Made by a program: the position numbers and the translations under genes
Origin: Seison nebaliae
Taxonomy: Eukaryota; Rotifera; Pararotatoria; Seisonacea; Seisonidae
Length of the DNA: 24,929 bases
Direction of reading: 5' to 3'
NCBI GenBank assembly: GCA_023231475.1
Contig: JALJEE010000080.1
Coordinates: 1 to 24,929 of the forward strand
The notes under the pieces: generated by a model
Seen by the model: the letters and a program-made list of their open reading frames with translations, nothing else
Database searches by the model: none
Told to the model about the DNA's origin: nothing
Shown: positions 12,550 to 22,540 of the stretch, piece after piece
How positions within the stretch are numbered: position 1 is the first letter of the stretch
How the letters are laid out: each line of letters opens with the position of its first letter

Positions 12550-12959
12550 TTTATAATATAGTAGCGTTGTCTTCGTTGGTTTTGTGGGGGACGAGGGATC
12601 AGTTGTTAAGGGAGATAACATAGGAATTTATGTGAATGATGAAGATGTTATCAGGAAAGCTTCTTAAAAGGAAGACTTGATTACTTGAGACTCATGGATG
12701 ATTGGTGGTGAATGGTTAATAAGTTTTATTTATTTGAAAGACATTTGAGATGATATTTGATAATTAATCAGACTTTCCAGCATATTTCCATGAGAATGGG
12801 ATGATGAGAAGAAGAATCTGATATTCTACTCCAAAATAAACGATGAGTTCCCAATCGAACGGAATTGAATTATTAATTTTTTCTCCTCCTTTCGCGGAAT
12901 TTGGGATAATAAGAAATAGAAGTAGAATCCTCATTTTCTGTTGTTTGGTTTCTCTATTA

Positions 12960-12975
12960 TTCCTTCCTTCCTTCC
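12960..12975. repeat. (CCTT)n short tandem repeat
   Basis: About four TTCC units, followed by a short C-rich patch (CCCCACCCCGCGCCC) that stands out from the AT-rich background. Confidence 0.7.
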
Positions 12976-15900
12976 CCACCCCGCGCCCTTACTCATTTAG
13001 TAGTCGGGTAATTGTTTGAGAAACAAGAGATAATGAAGATATGTAATAATAAGAATTATATGCAGATAGTTGTCAAAATTGAAATGAGCACATGCAACAA
13101 CGTGGTTGAATAAAGTAATTATTCTCGTTCAATAAAAATCCAAAATGAGTCTAGTCTGTCGGTTGACACTACTACGTCTCCATTTCCATCATCCATATTT
13201 TTATTATCTCATACATTCAACTCAAACATCATCCTTACAATTACGTTTTCCATTCAACCATTTTCTTTTCCATTTTACTCTACTTAACACCACTCCGCAA
13301 TATGTTTTCTGAATTACATTGAGCTCAAACTATCGACAATTCGGAAGGAAAATTCTTGTTTAATTTTTTGAGCAAAAAAAATACCGGAAATTATTAATAT
13401 TTCCCTAAAACAAAAAAAAACAATGAAAAGAATTGGGAATTATTTTTCAATAACTATAATTCAACTTATCAGAGTGTGGAGGAGAATGAATGATGGTATT
13501 GATTCGATTGATATTTCATCTCGTCGAAAGATAAAGAAAGGAATTAGATCTTATTCTCTCGTGAAACGATTCACTTTCTGACAACTAACCTAATCTTCAA
13601 TTTCGTTTTGTGTTTCGGGGAGAATTCATGAATTGTCGAATGTGTCAAATATATGACGTTGATGATAATGACGATGACAACGTTGGAGTTTCGAGAAAGA
13701 AAGAAGCGAATCTCGAATATCTATCGACCTTTTGAATTGTTCCCTCCTTCTGCGTTTCCTACGAAGAAATATTTCATATTTCTTCTCATTCATACGTAAA
13801 GTTTGGACTAGAATTATTCGGTTTTGACATCCTTTCAAATATGGGCGTAAAAAATCGTAAAGATAAAAATAGTTGAAGTCCTCGCTAAAGGAGATTCTTC
13901 TTTTTTGTCTTTACAACCACTAAATAAATGTGAACACTAAACGACAGTTATTGAGGAGGAGAATGATGATAATGGGAGAGATTGTGAAATGCGTCATAAA
14001 AAATTATTGAAGATGATTGAACGATTTTTCTAAATATTTATCGAAACATTCTCTATTTGCCGTGAGTGTCGAATGTGTTGAAGTGTGTACGGGAATGAGA
14101 GATATGTGATGAAATGCTTGACCGTTGGTCATTGTTATTAATCGTTAAACGCACGAATGTCATCAATGATCGATAATATTTGATGAGTTTAATGAAATGA
14201 TAAATAATTTGAAAATGAAGACATCGGATGAAAAAGAAAAAGGGATTAGCAAGCATAGTTCGAGTGAGCAAACGAATGAAATTAGTCTTTTTTGTTATGA
14301 AATTATTGAAGAATCAGATGTAGCGAATATGGGAAATCTTGATTTATAAGTAAATTTACGAATGTCGATATAATAACATTTCCTGTTGCCTATGTGACTT
14401 GCTTCATAAACAGTAGAGTAGCAGTAATATTTACACTATTATCTAGTCAAATCAATGAAAGAATTTTCTGTTCATAACACAAATAAATTAAGATAGCGAA
14501 GGCTGCCGAGATTGGAGAAATGGATAATTTCTCAAGTGGAGGAATGAGAGGAAAGCAAATAAATATTGAATTGGATAATCGCATGAAGATGATTAAACAA
14601 AAAAAGAGCGAGCGGAAGATTGCTGCTGACAATATCGTATAATATCAGATGTTAATATTAACCTTTTAATAAACCTTCATTCCGTTTGTCATTTAACAGC
14701 TAGTTGTATTGGATTATTATTGTATGATATGTGATGTGTACACCATTTCCATCAAATGATTTTCGTCAACATTCGTCAAATTATACCAATTTGTATTGTT
14801 AATTGTACAGATTTATATCGATATACGAAATTTTGTTTGTCGTCACATTTTACGATTTTCCGATCGAATTTTTCCATTAAGGTTAGCCGAATGGAATTTT
14901 ATCGAATATTATAATTATTTTAAATATTATAATTATTATCAATAAAAGGAAAAAAAATAGAGAGATATATTGAAAGAAGTTGATGTTTAATAAAGAATAA
15001 CTTTCCCTTCCACCAGTATCTGACGTCGTAAGAGTAGTAATTGAAGGAATGGAAGGATTAGGTAACACCGATTACATACCATTCGTTGGAGATTCATATT
15101 AAGTATTGTTATTGGTTGGAGACGGAATAGTCCAATTCCTTTTTACTTCTTCACGTATCAATTACGAGTATCTTCTTTAAAACGTCTGATCGATTGTTCG
15201 TCGTCAATACATATCGATTGTCATTCGATCAATCCGTTTCAGACAATCCATTTATTTTAAGTGACATATCTCGATGGAAACATGAGAGATAACTCAATCT
15301 AAAGAAGAGAATTGATATTTCAGATGTGATGAGATCTCCAAATATTCTCAGATCAGGAGGAAAAGATTCGAATAATTTTTGGAAAGTGTCGTCATTTTGA
15401 TGGATTCGTCTGATGGTTCCATCAATTAATACATCTTCATCGATGAAGACAAATAGATAAAGTATTTTAATTGGACATATGACGATAATAAATAAAATGA
15501 AATTGCTACGCCAAATTGATATTGTGGGAGAAAATGATTTACTAAAAATGACGGACGAGAAATGGTGACGTTTGAAAATATAGATTAATCGTACAGATGT
15601 ATTCTCTAACAAATTGTAATTGCTTTAATGTGAGAGATATTGGAAGAGGAAAATTATTAATAAATGTTCCACATATGTGAATGATGTCTCACAGGACACA
15701 TCTTTCTCGATGGTTGAGAGGAGATGGTAAGGCATCCTTTTAATAAACTTCTAGTAAAGAAGGAATTCGATAATGTTTATGAAATTAAATGAATAAGGAA
15801 AACATAGAAAAGACAAATCGGGAGTGTTAGTTGATGAGAAAAATGAATCTGATACGATTATGAAGTATGTCGTTTATTTCCGTTTTTTCTCTCGGAAAAA

Positions 15901-18900
15901 AAAATCCGTTCTCCTTTTCCTTCCATCTCAACTCAACTGACCAAATATCATTATAATCAAAAAATGGAAATCGACTGTCAGTCTAAACTTACAATTCCAT
16001 TAACCCAACTGGATGATCAGTTAGCACATATAATTGTCAGTTGCATGAAATTAGTAGTGATTTATTATCGCGGTATCTTCTAATTAAGTAAGTTGCATAA
16101 CATTCCGTCACATATACAGTTGAACAGGTAAAGAAAGAAGTCATTTAATTTTAACACGTCTCTTCGGGAAGTTGAGTGATGGAACTATGATTTTTAACCT
16201 AAATAATTTCCATTCACAAATTCAGTTTTTGACAATCCACAAATTATCTAGCAAAGTATAACAAACGAACGATTATGACTGGAGGAGGTGTGGAATAGTC
16301 GAGAATGTGGTTAGCTTCCTATGAGAAAGATTGTACTATTGTATTAGTTGTTAGGCAATCTATCATCAATCTTTTTTCTGATGAAACAATTAGAGAAAAC
16401 GACTCAATTTCAAAAATTTTCCAAAGAAAAGAGACAATTCATCATTTTCATCTCGGACATTTCACAATAAATTTTCTTTAATTTTTACAATTTCTCAACG
16501 ACAAATTCGAAGAATTCATCATCAACACAAATTATCACAATTGAACATTAATTCAGATAAACATTTACATGAGAGAATTCTTTCAAGGAAAACTCCAGGA
16601 AAAAGATAAATCGAAAACGATAAAGAACAACAGTTTAGAATCGAGAAATTTGTGAATGGATAATAATAATTTAAATTTGACATATTTTTTAATAATTTGA
16701 GAGACGATGAAAAAATGTCGGAAATTTAAATGGAGAAATGTCTTTTTTTGGAAGGAAATTTTAGAGTTGAGAATTGTCCGATGAAATTAGAAGTATTCGA
16801 AATGGAATTTTGATGTGTATAGAGGAGACATTGATCATATGTAGCACATGCTGCGTTCTTTGGGAAAAACATAGTAGAAAATAATCTTTGTAAATAAGAA
16901 GAAGAGAATGCATGCATATGGACATTGTGATTGTTGCTTCCCTAATTCCTGTGCCGATCGATGTGTGAAGAAGGATTGATTGAATATGGATTGTATGTGG
17001 AAGTTCAACTATTGTACTATGAATTATGATTTGGATAAATGAAGATGAATAAACAAATATTGGTATCTCCCTAACATATGAATCGATCGAATGCGGAAAT
17101 TTGAGCTTGGAAATTTGGGGGTATAAGGTTGATTGGAACGGAGCTAATTCTCGTCATATTCATTAATTCCCTTAGTAGTCCCGATTCATTCAATCGTTCC
17201 TTCTTCTAATAAATATTATCTCACACTCTCCCAATCTCAATAAATTTATTCAACAAAGTTTCTTATCAGTCATTGTCAATCAGTTATTAATAATAAATAT
17301 CCGTCGTTGCTTGTCGAAAGTGAGTGGGGATGAGGTATGGTTACTGAGTTATCTTATGGAGAGGAATTTTCTGTTGAAGGATCAACTTCCAATTTTCATG
17401 GTACATCTTGAGTAAACAATATGTATTACTCATCGTTACAATGGGAAGACAATGGAAGCGCATGAAATAACATTGAACATGACGTGAAATAGAATTGTCT
17501 GGGAAGATGAAGTAGAAAGATTAATTCAAGTCGGTTGAAGTTATCCTTCGGTAGTCGTTACTCCATTTCTTCCGTTCACCTCACAATGAGGTCGACTGGT
17601 ACCGATCATTTCTTCAAACCATACATCTTCTAGAATAAATGATGATGATATATTCTGTTAATACATATGTTCCTAATCGAAACCATTTAATGATGTTACG
17701 AATAAATGATGTTTAATGAAATAAAGAAGAAAAAGGAAAGAAGAAGTTTATTAAGAAAAACAAAATTCTTAACACGGTCATGATCTCCTAATAGTGTCGA
17801 CGAGAGTCAGGAAGACATTATTGATAAATTGAACTATTCTCTTCAAATAACACTCAAATAATATAGTTCGATATTCAAAATTTCGACAATTATAAAGAAT
17901 GAACGAAAATGTTCCCATCAGCTCTCTGAACGAATAATCCTTTTGAATAAGTAAATAATTATATGAATTAAATAACATTGGGACCCATTAATAATAATGT
18001 TGTTGTTATTGTTGATGTTGTTGAATTACATGTCGATTTATAAGTAGAATAGCGATTGGTGATTAACAATTGGGAAAAAGATTAAATGAAAGAAAAATAG
18101 TCGAAGGTCTTTTATCGATGATATGCATCTTTCTATTCGATTGCTCTCAAAGTATGCATTTCCTCCATTTCTCATACATGCAATACTACATGTGGAACAA
18201 TGTGCAATCGTCTCTTATAACGAATTTATACTAAATCGAATGATAATTCGTCTTCTATTCAATTCCATTATACTCGCATCAACATTCCTCTCGTCCACAT
18301 AGATGATACCTTCTTTTATTATGTAACATATATCTAATGTTACCGTATGGCGATGTCAAATGAAGAATGAATGATTACTATTCGGTTCTTATGAATAGTT
18401 TTCTTCTTTTCTTGTTCGGACATAAATTCTTCAGCACAAATGAAGTTAACTTCCAAAAGTGCAAGTATTTTAATAGATGGAAATCATTATTTTATATAAC
18501 CTTACCTGTCCCACACATACGTATAATCATAAGATTGGTAATGAATTGATGAATAATAATAAAGAAAAATTAAAGAGTTCAATTCTATTGGGAGTGGCAC
18601 CTTTCACATAATGTTATCATTATCTCTCCATATAATCTTAACGTATTATTAGCGACTTCAGTCTTCAATAAAGAAGTATATATATAATAAATGGAAATTT
18701 CCGATAGGGATGAGTAGAGATAGATAGAGTTATCGTCCTTCAATTGCCATGTCATCCTTTTTGTTCTTTCGTATTATGGCCGTTGGATATTCGATATAAA
18801 TTGTCAGTGCAACAATTTATTCTTTCTTTTTTCTAGTTCATGTAAAAGAAGAATAATAAATAAAGAAATCTTTCCGTCAGATTACCAGGCAATATCCTTC

Positions 18901-18956
18901 ATCAAAACTGATATGGAAAGAAAATTCTTTAGATTTCTCTCCATTTAATTTCATTC

Positions 18957-19018
18957 AACAACACACACACACACATACACACACACATACACGCAAAAAC
19001 ACACACAAACACACACAA
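18957..19018. repeat. imperfect (CA)n microsatellite
   Basis: About 60 bases of AC dinucleotides interrupted by AT, GC and AAA. It lies about 300 bp beyond the 3' end of the UPF0728 gene. Confidence 0.92.
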
Positions 19019-19228
19019 CGAGCACACTGATACAAAAAAAAAGGATTTAACAATTATATGTCTAATAAAATTATAGAATGTATATGGACTCGCAGTAATG
19101 ACAAATGGATTTTTTAATTATATTCGAGCAAAGGTATTATTCCTCCCTAATTTCCTTGTAGAATGATGGTTGTACATCATCTAATTCCTCCTCCTCCTCC
19201 AATTACTTCAAACAATTATCAATCGAAT

Positions 19229-19234
19229 TTTATT
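19229..19234 (-). terminator. candidate poly(A) signal of the UPF0728 gene
   Basis: AATAAA on the minus strand, about 80 nt after the UPF0728 stop codon. Confidence 0.4.
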
Positions 19235-19313
19235 AAAATTACCTTCCCATTCAGAACATAGAAAAATATTTCATACACATTTTGTTTCGCTCGACAATAA
19301 TATGAATAAAATT

Positions 19314-19655
19314 TCACTTTAATATCTCGTCACAGTTCTCATGAATTTCTTGAAGAGTGACGCAATATTCTACGGCCTCAAGTGCATCTTGAACGACTTC
19401 GTCTAATTCGCCGTCGACACTAATGTCCAATTGACGTGAATTGCAGAACCAAATTAATTTATCATCTGCCGTAATATAAACTGTGTAAACTGGTAAATTC
19501 TCATCATATTCAATAATCATTTCATGACCATGATTAGCTAGCAAATTCGAGAGTCCTCTAATACGTTGTGGATTGTTCGTCCAGAAATAAGTGCCGATAC
19601 TTTTGGAAGGACCATAAATTAATTTTAATTCAAAATCGATTTTTTCTTTCGACAT
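19314..19655 (-). CDS. UPF0728 family protein (C10orf53-like)
   Basis: This is a single-exon gene of 113 residues. The match to the UPF0728 family comes from the ordered landmarks YGP near residue 14, then RxxGLxxLLxxxGHE near 31-45, a central V-x-V-Tyr strand region, a CN...L...DGELD block near 71-84, and ALEAVEY near 91-97. These mirror the family's YGP, RLxGLxxxLxxxGHE, CNI..L..GGDGKLD and ALEAV order. The family's molecular function is unknown; it is a small soluble alpha/beta protein with no signal peptide or membrane segment. The C-terminal tail (about 15 residues, acidic) extends past the usual end. The gene lies 195 bp downstream of ATP23 on the same strand. The start is the first ATG, and the 60 bp upstream are AT-rich with no competing start. 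Confidence 0.72.
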   Translation of the reverse strand: MSKEKIDFELKLIYGPSKSIGTYFWTNNPQRIRGLSNLLANHGHEMIIEYDENLPVYTVYITADDKLIWFCNSRQLDISVDGELDEVVQDALEAVEYCVTLQEIHENCDEILK

Positions 19656-19849
19656 TTTATAAAGGTCTTCTCAATTAAACAACTCAATTTTAAAAATGAA
19701 ACAATTAAAAAATGGAACAATCTTATCATAATATAAACTCAACAACTTTTTTCAATTCAGTCCCATAAAATTAGAAAAAGAAAAAAATAAAACAATTAAC
19801 GGAAAAGATCGTTAAAATAAGGAAAAAAGAAATTTTTATAAAATTTCAT

Positions 19850-21140
19850 TTAGTTCAATGTGAAACGTTGAAAATCAGCAAACGCCCGTTCGTAATCTCG
19901 TTGATGATAGATCCGTCGACCGAACGGTTCTAATCGACTGTAACAAATTGGGAAGATCTTATCAATTCTCTTCTCCGCTTCCTTCTGTGTAATATTGCGA
20001 ATCATCCGTAAAGATCGAACAGAATTTTCTTTTACACAATCGGCGTGATTCTGAAATATATTCTTATCCGTCCACGAATGGCAACCGCTTAAGTTTGCCG
20101 CTCTGATCTATGAAAATAAATAGAATTATCAAGTGAATTACTTCCTCTTCTTCCCCTCTACATTTTTTTGAATAATAAATTATAAATAAATATTGCAAAT
20201 GAACTTGAAGGGAAGTCTCACTTCTCTCTCAAACTTTCTCAAACTTTCTCTCCTTTCAAATAAATTCATAATAAACTTCACTACAAGCGACATGATCAAT
20301 ATCATCTTTCCAATTCATCTCATATACACAATGATCATAAAGATGAATTAATTCATGAAGAATTATATTGCAATTCCTAAAAGAATTTTCGTCATTGAAA
20401 TTGAGAATTAACTTTAAATAACAAATTTTTTAAATTTAATTTTTTTTATTTTTCAAATTCTGTTCAATTCTCTCAAAGAAAAATTTAAATAACAAACCTG
20501 CGTACATGCCACTTGATCGATATTATCGATATTGTAATTGTAAGAACAATAATCATAAGCTTCGATCATCGAGCTAATTAAAGTTTTCGATAAATTATTT
20601 CGGAAAATTTTATTACTCTGTACAACGATCTAATTTGTCATTTTAAAGTTTTGTTAAAGACAATTGAAAAGAATTTGAATATTTAAAAAAAATAATAACT
20701 TGATTTGATTTGACATCGAAACCTCCAAGAACGCCGTTCTCACATCGTTCACATTCGATATGATATTGTGGATTAAACGGACTAAAATGAATGAAATTGA
20801 AAGTGGAAATGGAAATGGAAACCATCCCATCAATTTCAGAGCACGACTCATTAATTTTACACCAGGATCTAATTTTAAAAATTAAAAATTTAGTGAAAAA
20901 TTCTTTGAATTTAATTAATAAAATAATTTAACCATTCTTCAAACAATCGATCACTTTTTCTTCACATTGTTTCTTCCGTAATAAGGAACGACTTGCAGAA
21001 TAAGAAAATAAGTTGGAGAAAATTTCTTCTCTCTTACTCAACTTCTTTCCATAACGTTCACTGAATAATGGCAGTCCATAATCTTCATTTTTCCTTATCT
21101 TAACTCCTTTATCAGAATTGACATATTCCCGATCTTCCAT
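19850..21140 (-). CDS. ATP23: ATP23 mitochondrial inner-membrane metalloprotease/chaperone, with duplicated active-site exon
   Basis: Exons in transcript order are 21140-20933, 20868-20823 (46 nt), 20781-20700, then 4a (20629-20498) or 4b (20411-20277), and 20107-19850. All phases match. With 4b the product is 242 residues, close to human ATP23 (XRCC6BP1). The exon 3 region carries C85 and C95-E-R-C98, then GGFD. Exon 4b carries the zinc motif HELIH (131-135), YDHC and VACSE. The last exon begins IRAANLSG and ends with EPFGRRIY...YERAFADF, the family C-terminus. ATP23 acts on the intermembrane-space face of the inner membrane. In yeast it matures Atp6 and chaperones F1Fo assembly, and the chaperone role does not need proteolysis. 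Exon 4a (132 nt, phase 0/0, like 4b) would give 241 residues with SSMIE in place of HELIH. Including both exons also keeps frame. The gene is divergent from mtSSB. Confidence 0.88.
20277..20411 (-). other. ATP23 exon 4b: catalytic version
   Basis: This exon has 45 codons with an AAAG acceptor at 20412 and GAA|GTTTAT donor at 20276, both phase 0. It encodes HELIHLYDHC followed by DIDHVACSE. Joined to IRAANLSG in the last exon it reproduces the family's ACSEVRAANLSG block. Confidence 0.85.
20413..20496. repeat. 13-bp direct repeat bounding the 4a/4b intron
   Basis: The sequence tttaaataacaaa occurs at 20413-20425 and at 20484-20496. In the transcript one copy starts at the donor of exon 4a and the other runs into the acceptor of exon 4b. 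Confidence 0.85.
20498..20629 (-). other. ATP23 exon 4a: homologous exon lacking the zinc motif
   Basis: This exon has 44 codons with acceptor ACAAATTAG at 20630 and strong donor CAG|GTTTGT at 20497, both phase 0. It aligns end to end with exon 4b: SSMIE for HELIH, AYDYC for LYDHC, and NIDQVACTQ for DIDHVACSE. Its first residues (IVVQSNKI) resemble the ancestral ATP23 sequence more than those of exon 4b do. It is stop-free. The two zinc-ligand histidines and the catalytic glutamate are all replaced, while both cysteines stay. Confidence 0.75.
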
Positions 21141-21354
21141 TGCCGGATCTCCATAAGCTTATAGTTCATTTAGTTAAAACTCTAATTTTCGACGACTTCA
21201 AAAAACTAATTGTCGAACTTGAAAACATTTCTTCAAAATTTCAATTTTCCAAAATCTCAACAAATCCCAACATTTTTCTGGAATCGTTATTTCCAGGTAA
21301 GAGAAATTTGTAGAATTACCTCAACAAAATTGAAAGACAAATTCACTTTTTGTC
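21141..21354. promoter_or_regulatory. bidirectional promoter region of ATP23 and mtSSB
   Basis: These 214 bp separate the start codons of two divergent nuclear genes for mitochondrial proteins. The region has no clear TATA box in either direction. A consensus plus-strand donor (CCAG|GTAAGAG) at 21297 suggests mtSSB may have a 5' untranslated exon with a short leader intron, but no convincing acceptor precedes the ATG. Confidence 0.45.
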
Positions 21355-21880
21355 ATGTTCACAAACAAATTTTTTGGTGCGTCTATAAATATTGCAAGAA
21401 ATAAATTAGTATCAACAAATAATCGTCAATCGTCGAATTTCGAAGGGAACGAAGATAATGGAAACATAACAAGAGAACGTTCATATAATCGGGTGGAATT
21501 AATGGGACGTGTTGGACAAGATCCGCAATTTGCTGGAAATGATACTCATCCAGTCGCTCTATTTTCTTTAGCGACGAATGAATATATGGGAAGAGATAAA
21601 GAAAATGGACAGAAACGATTTAGAACGGATTGGCATCGAATCAGCGTCTTCAACAAAGTTCTCCATCCCGTCATCGAGAATTATGTTCGAAAAGGGTTTC
21701 ACTTTTTCTTTTCATTATTAAAAAAATTCAAAAAATTTTTTTTTCAGAAATCGAATTTTCGTCACGGGCAAATTACATTATAGTTTAGTTGATGGCCAAG
21801 AACCATCACAAAAACGATATGTGACAAATATTATTGCAGATCAATTAATTTTCCTCAATTCGACTGATAAAACGGAATAA
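21355..21880 (+). CDS. SSBP1: mitochondrial single-stranded DNA-binding protein
   Basis: There are two exons, 21355-21695 and 21748-21880, with a 52-nt GT-AG intron and a phase-2 junction through a glycine codon (KG|NRIF). The product is 157 residues. The OB-fold begins at about residue 44 with YNRVELMGRVGQDP, followed by HPVALFSLATNEY, TDWHRISVF, YVRKGNRIFVTGKL and VTNIIADQLIFLN, the block order of animal mtSSB. It coats single-stranded DNA as a homotetramer at the mitochondrial replication fork and supports the Twinkle helicase and DNA polymerase gamma. The first 40 residues contain scattered basic residues and few acidic ones until residue 30, consistent with a matrix targeting presequence. 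The loop after TNEY is shorter than in the human protein. The gene shares its upstream region with ATP23 and converges on the COMMD gene. Confidence 0.93.
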
Positions 21881-21906
21881 CATCTTATTTGAACACATCG
21901 AACAAT

Positions 21907-21922
21907 TTTATTAAATTTTATT
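21907..21922. terminator. interleaved poly(A) signals of mtSSB and COMMD genes
   Basis: Plus-strand ATTAAA at 21910-21915 lies 30 nt after the mtSSB stop. Minus-strand AATAAA hexamers at 21917-21922 and 21907-21912 lie 12 and 22 nt after the COMMD stop. The two 3' ends probably overlap. Confidence 0.45.
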
Positions 21923-21934
21923 ATTATAAATCTT

Positions 21935-22540
21935 TTACAGTTCCAACTTTTTATTAATACAATTTTTCATTTTCGTCAATTCACGAAACAGATATCCGAA
22001 TTCCTCTTCACTCATATTCACATTTAAAGTATTAATTTTCCCATTCTCATCACAAATGAGAAATTGAATCAATATTCGAGTTGTATGTAAATTCCATTTT
22101 GTAGAATTCTGAAAATTGTAGAAAAATTTATTAAATTTTTATCTGAAATTTTCACAATTTCAAACTCCGATAACGTCTTCGATATTCCATTTGATATCGA
22201 TCAATTCCGGTAAATTTGAATGATGATATTGATCTTCCTTCTGAAATAAATGTTATATAACAATTTTACGATTACAATAATGAAGAGAAGGAACTTTAAT
22301 GACTTCGAACAAAACTTTTAGGAATGTCTCCGGAAACTGTATAATTCCATGAAACTTCTGACGGAATTGATCGTAAGAATTGTTCGAGTAAATCGTTCCG
22401 ATGGCAAATACTAAATGGAATGACTCCTTCTCAATCTCGTCATCTGATTTCAATGATTCGAGAAATTTCGTTGCATTATATTCTTTGAAATAATGTTCGT
22501 TTAATTTTTCGAAATATTTCACATATTTCTCTCCCAACAT
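21935..22540 (-). CDS. COMM domain protein, COMMD10-like
   Basis: The proposed exons are 22540-22295, 22240-22175 and 22108-21935, all joined in phase 0, giving 161 residues. The N-terminal part is helical and charged (KESFHLVFAIGTIY resembles the helical segment of COMMD10). The COMM domain begins at LPELIDIKWNIED, continues with a second Trp strand (TKWNLH) and RILIQFLIC, and closes with the amphipathic helix SEEEFGYLFRELTKM. COMMD proteins assemble with CCDC22/CCDC93 in the Commander complex, which recycles endosomal cargo and influences NF-kB. Two donors are possible for exon 2 (GAC|GTTATC at 22174, or GGA|GTTTGA nine bases on), differing by three residues. The exon 1 donor AAA|GTTCCT could instead be GAA|GTCATT. 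An in-frame TAG just before the ATG resembles an acceptor, so a further N-terminal exon is possible. The protein is shorter than human COMMD10 (about 200). Subfamily assignment is tentative. Confidence 0.7.

Larger units (their letters stand above)
11312..19313. other. long region without a supported gene
   Basis: About 8 kb of AT-rich DNA with only short open frames, simple repeats and isolated splice-like signals. Consensus minus-strand donors occur at 12115 (TGG|GTGAGT), 15080 (AATG|GTATGT) and 18506 (GACAG|GTAAGG). Any of these could end a 5' untranslated or short 5' coding exon of the receptor gene or of the 32-codon frame, but no signal-peptide-like exon in the needed phase was found. 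I saw no tRNA, rRNA, CRISPR or intact transposable element. Confidence 0.5.

Noticed and set aside
12764-12979. Minus-strand frame containing a signal-peptide-like start (MRILLLFLIIPNSA)
   Set aside because: Considered as the receptor's missing first exon, but no donor in the required phase follows it.
15001-15102. Plus-strand 33-codon frame after a pyrimidine tract and CAG, reading like a terminal exon
   Set aside because: Protein-like appearance only; no upstream partner exon and an overlapping open frame on the other strand make chance likely.
15229-15612. 127-codon minus-strand open frame
   Set aside because: Hydrophobic and basic residues reflect AT-rich codons; no recognisable family and no good start or splice context.
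16908-16979. Plus-strand 23-codon cysteine-rich frame preceded by a basic KKKR stretch, like a processed peptide
   Set aside because: Five cysteines in 23 residues is eye-catching, but there is no signal peptide, no splice site and an in-frame stop just upstream.
7625-19313. Searched by eye for tRNAs, transposase genes, long terminal or inverted repeats and CRISPR-like arrays
   Set aside because: No cloverleaf with a GTTCGANNC arm, no transposase motif and no regularly spaced repeats; only microsatellites were seen.
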